Position numbers and translations under genes: made by a program. A stretch of DNA of 64,000 nt from Helianthus annuus (lineage: Eukaryota > Streptophyta > Magnoliopsida > Asterales > Asteraceae): the NCBI RefSeq assembly GCF_002127325.2, contig NC_035436.2, positions 18,672,205 through 18,736,204 of the forward strand. Reading direction: 5' to 3'. Positions 57,126 to 64,000 of the stretch are shown here, one piece after another. A model generated the notes under the pieces. That model saw nothing but the letters and a program-made list of their open reading frames with translations, was not told the origin of the DNA and did no database searches. How positions within the stretch are numbered: the stretch's first letter is position 1; every line of letters starts with the position of its first letter.

Positions 57126-58547
57126 TCCCGCTAATCGTGCAGGAACAGCTGTGGAGGACTACCGTGCGCCTCTGGTACATGGATAGTGGCTGTTCCAGGC
57201 ATATGACAGGAGACTTGTCTCAACTGGTCAATGTAAAAGAATTTGAAGGTGGATATGTCTCTTTTGCGGGAGGAGAATCAGGAAGAATCACGTTGAAAGG
57301 AACAGTGAAAAACGGCGTTTTAAGCTTCGAAAATGTGAATTATGTCGCAGAACTGAAACACAATCTGTTAAGCATTTCACAGATTTGTGATCGAGGAAAT
57401 TCAGTCAATTTTACTAAGAAAGGCTGCTACGTGTTGAAGCCAGGGATCGTGATTCCTGATTCCTGAAGACTGGTTTTTGATGACAGCTGAGACGGGGAAA
57501 TGCTTATGTCATTGATATGAACAAGAAGCCGTGTGAAGAAGTTACTTGTCTATTTTCAAAGATTTCAGAACCACATGATGGTCTATTGTGGCATCGTCGC
57601 CTTGGACATGTGAATATGAAGAACTTGAATCGACTTGCCAAAGGTCAACTTGTCCGTGATCTACCAATCAAAGATTTTATGTTGGTAAAAAAGTGTGTTG
57701 CTTGTGCGAAAGGAAAAGCTCATCGGAAGCCTCATAAATCCAAGCCTACACCCTCAACCAAGGATGTGCTTGAATTACTTCATATGGATCTATTTGGTCC
57801 CGTGAATGTGTTAAGTATTGGCAAGAAGGCTTATTGTCTCGTGATAGTCATAGTCGATGACTATTCACGCTACACCTGGGTGTACTTTCTAAGTCACAAG
57901 AGTGAGGCTGCGGGTTTGATCAAACAATTTATTACTTTGGTGGAAAATCAAGCCAGTACAATAGTGAAGGCTATTCGATCAGACAATGGGACGGAATTCA
58001 AAAATGTTACCATGGATACATTCTGTGCAGAAAAGGGAATTGATCAGCAGTACAGTGCACCACGAACTCCACAACAAAATGGAGTGGCTGAAAGACGAAA
58101 TCGTACTCTTATAGAGGCTGCGCGTACTATGCTGGCCGATTCGAAGCTTCCTAGTTTCTTCTGGGCTGAAGCTGTTAGCACGGCCTGTTACGTCCAGAAT
58201 CATGCTTTAGTAAACAAACGTCATATGAAAACTCCTTATGAGATTCTGGAAGGACGTAAACCTTCGGTTTCACACTTTCGCATCTTTGGTTGTCCATGTG
58301 TGTTACTACTTATGGACGCCAATGGAAAGTTTGAAGTCAAAGGGGACGAGTGTTACTTTGTTGGATATGCTAAAGGTTCAGCCTATAGAGTATACAACAA
58401 GGTAACTAAAAAGGTCGTTGAGTCGTGCAACATTGAATGGCTAGAAGAAAATGCTACGGACGCTAGAGTTGGACCAGATTGGTTATATGATTATGCTGCA
58501 TTATTTAAATCGTTTAACATTTTGTCAAGTGTCCCTAAGCTACAGGT
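57126..58547 (+). pseudogene. Copia protease and integrase (integrase nearly intact)
   Basis: The protease carries WYMDSGCSRHMTGD (57137-57466). A 7-bp repeat (GATTCCTGATTCCT) near 57452 and a second shift break the link to 57517. From there the zinc region (HRRLGHVN... CVACAKGK) and the core are open: first Asp in LHMDLFGPV, then DDYSRYTWVYF, second Asp in IRSDNGTEFKN, and the Glu in [20 protein letters not shown]. The C-terminal GYAKGSAYRVYN block follows. All DDE residues are present. The frame leaves the true protein at about 58530. Confidence 0.88.
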
Positions 58548-59039
58548 GTGTCTATGCCCAAACAACCGCTATCCTTTGGTGATACTAAAGAAGAAGAACA
58601 GGCTGAAGGAAGTTCAAGAAATCATACCATTGATCCACCAGGAATGGTTTTCACTCGACAACCTACGCCTCAACAAGTGTCTCATCAATCCTCCCCTGAA
58701 GGTGTTTCATCACACCATGCTACTTCTAATGGATCAAGATCTGTTCTATTTCCTGAATCTATTCCTGAAGACTGCGTGGTTACAACTCCTTTAGTTCACC
58801 ATACTGTAGCATCTAATGAGGGGGAGACTAGCGACACCATTAATGAAGACGAGACCGTACCTGACATGGCAATTCCTACAAGTGTCCAACGAAATCACCC
58901 TATAGGAAATGTGATTGGTCATGTAAATGCAGGAGTTTTAACCAAAAGCCAATCTGGGACCATCAATACATGTTTATACTCTTGCTACATCTCACAAATA
59001 AAACCTTTGGAGCCTCAGTTACACAATTCTATAGAATCA
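58548..59039 (+). pseudogene. Copia RT, N-terminal stub
   Basis: It begins in the linker after integrase (RSVLFPESIPED; TVPDMAIPTSVQ) and reaches the RT entry blocks NHPIGNVIGHVNAG, TKSQSG and CLYSCYISQIKP. Coding similarity stops near 59030 and LTR-like sequence begins, so everything from RT fingers to the polypurine tract is deleted. Confidence 0.75.
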
Positions 59040-59244
59040 GAGAAGGGGAGGAGATTTGTAGTGGTGTACTCATACCAGACGTTTTTGCTTGTTCAAGTAA
59101 TCGAAACGTGTGAGTTAAAAGTGATTTTGGTGTTCTTGTTATTTATCATTTTCAGTTTATCTTGAATCATCTTGTGATTGGATTCCGCACTCTCACAAGA
59201 TTAGGTTTGATATCCTTGAAAGATCCGGTTAAACGGGATTTACA
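59040..59244 (+). repeat. 3' LTR remnant
   Basis: The last about 85 bp (from TCTTGAATCATCTTG) clearly match the LTR ends at 3690-3770 and 52770-52851, and 59040-59160 match weakly. Its hairpin is at 59169-59201. It ends GGGATTTACA. Confidence 0.8.
59169..59201 (+). other. LTR hairpin with GATTCCGCA loop
   Basis: Stem ATCTTGTGA/TCACAAGAT (9 bp), 3-nt spacers, loop GATTCCGCA, 43 bp before the LTR end. Confidence 0.75.
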
Positions 59245-59648
59245 AAAAGATATAATAGATAGTATTATTGTTAGAAACTCAAAATTGTTAGTATTTAAAG
59301 ACTAACTAAGATTTTGACTCGCCATGCATTGCGGCGGCGTCAAACTTAAAGTAACTCAGTTTATACCATTCGATATTTGGTCAATTCATTTTCAAACAAA
59401 ATTTATGTTAAAACGTAGACCAACTTAAACCTCACATAAAAAACACGAAAACTTTGATCTGACTCATTACCGAGCCCATTCCCAACTCGATCACCAAACT
59501 ATATTCCCATACACACACCTCTAATTTTGATTAAATGAAAAAAGATTGTGGCAATTCAATATTTCACCAAGTATGTTGAGTTATTTTTTTGCGAAACCAA
59601 ATAAAAGAAATTGATCACACACATATCACAAAGACTTGGTCTATGTTG

Positions 59649-61737
59649 ACATTTAACCAGAAAAAAAATTTGTCACTAAACATACATAATTTTTGTTTAC
59701 AAACATAACTATATAAAGAAGATACACTGTGGTAAAAGGTTTCAACATCACGAATTTATTAACGTGTAACGCATAACTGTATTCAGAACAATTCAATCCT
59801 CAACGCACGTCTTTTACATTTTCTCGCTTTGATTTATGATCTGATTTTTCTTCCGCGATACATCTTTTAACTTCATTCATTAGTTGTTACCAAATATATC
59901 TTTTAACCTCCATTCATTTTCGTTTTGTATAACCATTGTAATTATAATAATCTTATAACAATATACAGGTATCCCCACTGGTTTTGATCATCGTTAAGGT
60001 CATTCAGATCAATCCTCAAGTTCTGTCAAATCTCCTCAATCACTACAATTGGAATTGCCCCTTTTCTGAAACAGAGCTGGATGTGCTACACTTGAGGGAA
60101 AGATATGGTTGACTTTGTAAACCCGACAATCCAAACTCATTATTAATTTGGGCTTGCAAAAGCTGGAGCTTAGAGGTTAAAATGGGAACATCGACAAGGA
60201 ATTGTTGTAGATCAATGGAAAACAATTTCTCAGTCTTTCCCTTACCTCCTCCATGTTTACATCGCCATTGTTACTATTTGAGGTGTCCCCACCGTTTGAG
60301 GAAATGGTGTGATCCTGATGAACCAAACTCATTCTCAATCTGGGTGATTGAAAACCGAGGATCCATGGTGGTATGTGACCCACGTTCACTTAAACGAGTG
60401 CACAGATCTGAACTATGGTCATGAAAAGAGTGTTGATTGTTGTAAATTGAAGGTGGTGTAGAAGTAAAGAGGAGGTTTGTTTCGGGTTGATTATGGTGAT
60501 GCCGGTACCAAATGTTCTTAATTCCTTCAAATTCAAATATTGAATTGAATGAATTGAGATTGTTGATTGCAAAAGGGAGATAATGATAGTGAAAAGAAGG
60601 TTTTGAGAGAGTGAGGAACATTGACAAGTTAAAAAGGGTCGGCATTGAATTTGATTTATAAGGTAAAACTTTATGTTTTCCCGAAGAAATCACTCTTTAC
60701 TCGGTTAAAGTTCACCTTTTTCTCGGTTAAAGTTCACCTTTTTTTCTACATTAAAGTTCATGTTTTCCTCCATTGACGTTCACATTTTCCACCATTGAAC
60801 TTCAAGTTTTCCTCCACCGAAGTTCACGTTTTCGTCTCAACTCTCAACCACCAACAAATTTTAAGGGTCCAACTCACGTTTTTCTAAAAAAAACAATTTT
60901 TACATTCGGTGAAATCTATGGATGCAAATAATCCTGAATGGATAAAAAAACCAAAACCAAAACCTAAAACATGTGGTATGGGAATCATTAGAACTAGGTT
61001 TGTAGACGTTGCACGTTGCTGCGAAACGTAGCAAATGATAATGTAAAATAAACGTTATATGAAAACGAAGCATGTTGTTTAAAAAGGCAAACCGTCATAA
61101 TCGTTTCAGTTTTTCATCACAACGTAAAATGATACTAAAACTAATTTATTTTGAATATAACATCGTTATTAACAAAACTTATATTAGAATATTGAGGAAA
61201 AAAATTAAGCACAACTATGTACTTAAGTTTTTTTGAAAAAAAGATTAATGGACATAAGTTATTAATGAAATATTAAATTAATTGATAAAGGAAATATGAC
61301 TGAAAAATGCGGAAAAAATTATTGAAAACAAAAAAAAATTATAAAAGAAATATGGTTTTAGAAAAGGAAAAAAATGAAAATATGTTAAAAGCTAAAAGTA
61401 AATATATTAATAAAGTATTATAATATTAAACTAATAAAATAATCAAAAACTATACATTATAATAAAAATTCATGGTCATTCGTCTACGTACTTAAGCTTT
61501 TAGAAAAAAAAGTAATGAACAAGCGTAAATTGTTAAAGATATATTAAATTAGTTGATAATGGAAATATAATAATTATTAAGAAAATGATTATTGAAATAT
61601 GGTTTAAGAAAGGAAAAAAAGAAAAATAAGTTAGAAGTTAAAATTAAATATAATAATAAGTATTATAGTATTAAAATAATAATATAGTAAATCAATGTTA
61701 TTATTATAAAATTAAAATCATTTTGCATGGTCGTTAT
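59649..61737. repeat. Array unit 5 (cut by a gypsy LTR)
   Basis: It contains the ORF at 60274-60693 and the minisatellite at about 60699-60833. It stops at GTTAT (61733-61737), where units 1-3 continue TAGGGAAAT. Confidence 0.85.
60274..60693 (-). CDS. Unrecognised ORF of array unit 5 (139 codons)
   Basis: One codon shorter than the other copies because it ends ...KRWGHLK. It is otherwise the same frame with scattered substitutions and no internal stop. Product not recognised. Confidence 0.35.
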   Translation of the reverse strand: MISSGKHKVLPYKSNSMPTLFNLSMFLTLSKPSFHYHYLPFAINNLNSFNSIFEFEGIKNIWYRHHHNQPETNLLFTSTPPSIYNNQHSFHDHSSDLCTRLSERGSHTTMDPRFSITQIENEFGSSGSHHFLKRWGHLK

Positions 61738-61744
61738 TGTCACA

Positions 61745-61787
61745 CCCCGACCACGTAAAACATCAAATCGTGGCGGAAACGTCGGGG
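61745..61787 (-). other. GC-rich hairpin at the U5 end of the LTR
   Basis: CCCCGA pairs with TCGGGG and CCACG with CGTGG, with a CGGAAACG bulge. It is the counterpart of 36583-36628. Confidence 0.6.
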
Positions 61788-62837
61788 AGTGTTGTAACAG
61801 AATTATTGTTTCACAACCATGGCATTTAAAGTTATATTTTATTTATCAATAAAAGAGGTACATTGTCTTGAAATAACTGAAACATAGAGTACATAACATG
61901 TTTTAATTAGACTAGCTTCATTTTAAAGTCACTAAGGCCCAAGTCCACCCTAGCATATCACGATCAAGCTATGCATTAGCTCCTGAAACACATGTGAAAA
62001 TAAAGTACGTTAGCATAAAAATGCCAGTGAGTAACATAGGTTTTGTGAAAATAGGATTCATGACGTAGCTTTTAGAAAAGGGTTGTTTAACAAAGTCAGT
62101 CATGATCCTTGTAACATGTTTTGTTTTATAAATTATTTGAAAAGCGATGATAAAGTAGATGATATGTGAAAAAGTAATGTAAGGTTAAATGAATAACTAA
62201 GTAAAATGAGTTTGTATATATATTTATCGAACAGTGTTGTAAAACAATGTCTTATGAAAAATGTGTTATTTGTAAGAAAAATGATTAAGTCCAAGTTGAA
62301 TGACTTAAATAAACCACCCAATGAAAGTTGCCCATGTCTAAACCATTTGCCCAATGTTATTGTGAAAACCATGTCAAAATGTATATATATCAATATCAAC
62401 ATTGTCTATGTCAAATATCAATCATGTAATGTGTAATCAAAATGTCAATGTATGGTTAGTGAAATATGTATCAACTAAACCATAGGAAAAATGCACAAAA
62501 CAGTGTATTGAAGTAAAACATGGTTTAAATCAACGCTATGTTTTGTGGAAAATGCATGCTATAATGAATACAAACATTTATGCGGTATTGTGAAAATGCA
62601 TACATTCAAGCCTTGCAACTGTGGTGATAAACCTTTAAACAAATTAAAGGTATATCTGTCTAAATGTTTTAATCGAATTCGGTCATTCCTTCCAATCCAA
62701 ACATACCCAGGATTTCAGGAATGGGAGTTGTCAATTCCTATGGTACCATTACCTACTAACGAGCGGCGTGATCAATGTTAATGAATGTATATTGTCCCAC
62801 TTAAACAAACCAAATGTCATACCCAAAATGTAAGCAT

Positions 62838-63045
62838 GAAAATGTCATGTAAAACAAATGCACTAAGTATGATGAACATACATAGCGTGAAAATGTCATG
62901 TAAAACAAATGCACTAAGTATGATGAACATACATAGCGTGAAAATGTCATGTAAAACAAATGCACTAAGTATGATGAATATACATAGCGTGAAAATGTCA
63001 TGTAAAATAAATGTACTAAGTATGCGCTAAACGAACATACGTAGC
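62838..63045. repeat. 51-bp minisatellite in the LTR, about four copies
   Basis: Units start at 62838, 62889, 62940 and 62991 (GAAAATGTCATGTAAAAC... CATAGCGT). A degenerate relative of the same repeat is in the solo LTR at about 35170-35450. Because 51 is divisible by three, a frame reads through all copies; this is not evidence of a gene. Confidence 0.88.
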
Positions 63046-64000
63046 ATAAAATGTCATGTAAATCGATGTATTTAATGAACATAGCAAGTGTATGATGAGA
63101 AAACATGAAAGCACGAAAGTAACAAGTAGGCACATGTGTTTCACCCCAAAATGTTTGAAAAACAGTAAAAGAGGGGGCTATGTACTCACTTGAGATTGCT
63201 TAGAAGTCGTAGAACAACCACCAAGCAATGTTAGAAGATCACGGAATCAAACAGCACCTATAAAGGCACCTTCATTAATAACCGGACCTATCGGAGGATC
63301 GGGTAGTACGAGGGTTCGCAAACCAAATAAGTGTGGGAACTTATGTAATATGGTTTGACAAAGCCTACATACTAAAACGAAACTTATCCTAAGTGCTTTT
63401 GACCCGTTACGACCCGCTTAGGTAGCTTATGCTACTTTAACGCGTCGTTTGCGTAAAATGCGCTTGAAACGCCTAACTAGCCCTATGACAAGCAAGATAT
63501 GCCTTAACACACTTAATATTGTTGCTAAATCAGTTTAGGTGTCAAAATTTATGTTACATAAGTTTAAAATGAATTTTAGTGTAAAAAGGGCATTTTGGTA
63601 ATTTACCTAAAGCATAAGAACCACTTGTCATACAACTACTCAAATGGCGTGACCATAAGGTATAACCTTGAAAGGTTATTCCCTATACACTATGGTCACC
63701 TAATGTGTTTGGTCGGATCCTAATGATCGACCAACTGGGTCGGGTTCGTAAGCATAAGCGATTGATTAGATCGCTTACCCTTACGACCCTAAACAAGCAC
63801 AACCCTAAAAGCGACGAGCTAAACATGCTAGAACATGTTTAGAAAACAGGTTTTGGTATTAAAACAAACGGTTTTAATACCCTAAAGTAGTTTGGTTACA
63901 AAATGCGCAAGAAAACGCATTTTGACCGAAACTACGGCTCGTCACTAAGCCTAGATAACGTGGTAATCAGTAGGTATAGTCGCTAGGGACTATAACCAAC

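Larger units (their letters stand above)
52467..59244 (+). mobile_element. Ty1/copia element lacking RT, RNase H and most of the 3' LTR
   Basis: It has a 5' LTR (52467-52851), a primer-binding site (52854-52865), long gag, protease, integrase and the start of RT, followed abruptly by the last part of an LTR (about 59040-59244). The target duplication AAAAG is at 52462-52466 and 59245-59249. In array units 2 and 3 the target reads uninterrupted. The integrase is the best preserved enzyme. The two LTR ends are only about 80% alike by eye, surprising for one element. Confidence 0.9.
21642..61737. repeat. Tandem array of five units of about 2.9 kb, interrupted by insertions
   Basis: Head-to-tail units start (at ACATTTAACC or its variant) at 21642, 24533, 27499, 51310 and 59649. 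Removing the insertions 29670-50538 and 52467-59244 with one duplication each gives spacings of 2891, 2966, about 2937 and about 1556 bp. Unit 4 is short because it lacks the ORF-bearing part. Unit 5 is cut by the LTR at 61738, and the array may continue beyond. Each unit has an ORF region, a 22-bp minisatellite and a long AT-rich part with a GACTCGCCGTGCA hairpin-like stretch. Origin unknown; a gene fragment amplified in tandem or a Helitron-like array are options. Confidence 0.88.
61738..64000 (-). mobile_element. Gypsy LTR, partial (runs off the window)
   Basis: It starts TGTCACACCCCGACC inside array unit 5, with a putative duplication GTTAT at 61733-61737. It is homologous in inverted orientation to the solo LTR 32914-36635. 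Minus orientation is inferred from the U5-type end. Whether it is solo or part of a full element lies outside the window. Frames in it come from repeats. Confidence 0.82.

Noticed and set aside
62785..63030. Repetitive frame that could be a repeat protein
   Set aside because: A 51-bp minisatellite in an LTR, open only because the period is a multiple of three.
1..64000. tRNA, rRNA or other structural RNA genes
   Set aside because: The only tRNA-like signals seen are short primer-binding sites complementary to initiator Met tRNA. No cloverleaf or rRNA core sequence was noticed by eye.

Overview
The window is repeat-dense nuclear DNA from a flowering plant, with no intact conventional host gene. 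It is AT-rich. It holds plant Ty1/copia and Ty3/gypsy elements whose primer-binding sites match plant initiator-Met tRNA, a Mutator-like element with a 9-bp target duplication, and a tandem array broken up by later insertions. An Asteraceae origin is my inference from the style of the sirevirus-like downstream ORFs. No marker in the window proves it. LAYOUT: (1) 1-3770 is the 3' half of a sirevirus-like copia element on the + strand, with a decayed extra ORF and a 3' LTR. (2) 3771-7679 is a patchwork of LTR remnants, short tandem repeats, a CACTA-like fragment and two nested terminal-inverted-repeat (TIR) elements. (3) 7680-21301 is a Mutator-like element (9-bp duplication TATTAAATT) that contains a small non-coding LTR element (8690-20866). 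That element is in turn split by a complete but degenerate Ty3/gypsy element of the long-LTR Tekay type (11126-20501, duplication TAGTA). (4) 21642-61737 is an array of five tandem units of about 2.9 kb; four keep an unrecognised 139-140 codon ORF. (5) Unit 3 is split by a 20.9-kb minus-strand sirevirus-like element (29670-50538, duplication AAAAC), which itself carries two gypsy solo LTRs (32914-36635, duplication CTGAT; 46601-49541, duplication TACTC). (6) Unit 4 is split by a deleted copia element (52467-59244, duplication AAAAG). (7) Unit 5 is cut at 61738 by another gypsy LTR that runs off the window. The nesting gives an order of events: the array came first, then the copia-type insertions, then the solo-LTR insertions. 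HOW PARTS WORK TOGETHER: the copia-type elements share an unusual design. Their gag is very long, with two CCHC knuckles about 600-660 residues apart. Pol runs protease, integrase, reverse transcriptase (RT), RNase H. A non-enzymatic ORF follows, then the polypurine tract (PPT) and LTR. Their untranslated parts hold swarms of a short family-specific core repeated about every 19-25 bp. Near the end of every LTR sits a hairpin that presents the same nonamer GATTCCGC(A/C) on stems of different sequence. All coding regions carry stops or frameshifts, so no element here looks autonomous. The best leads are the palindromic 5' LTR at 50228-50538, the covarying LTR hairpin, the motif swarm shared between copia and gypsy elements, and the conserved downstream ORF.
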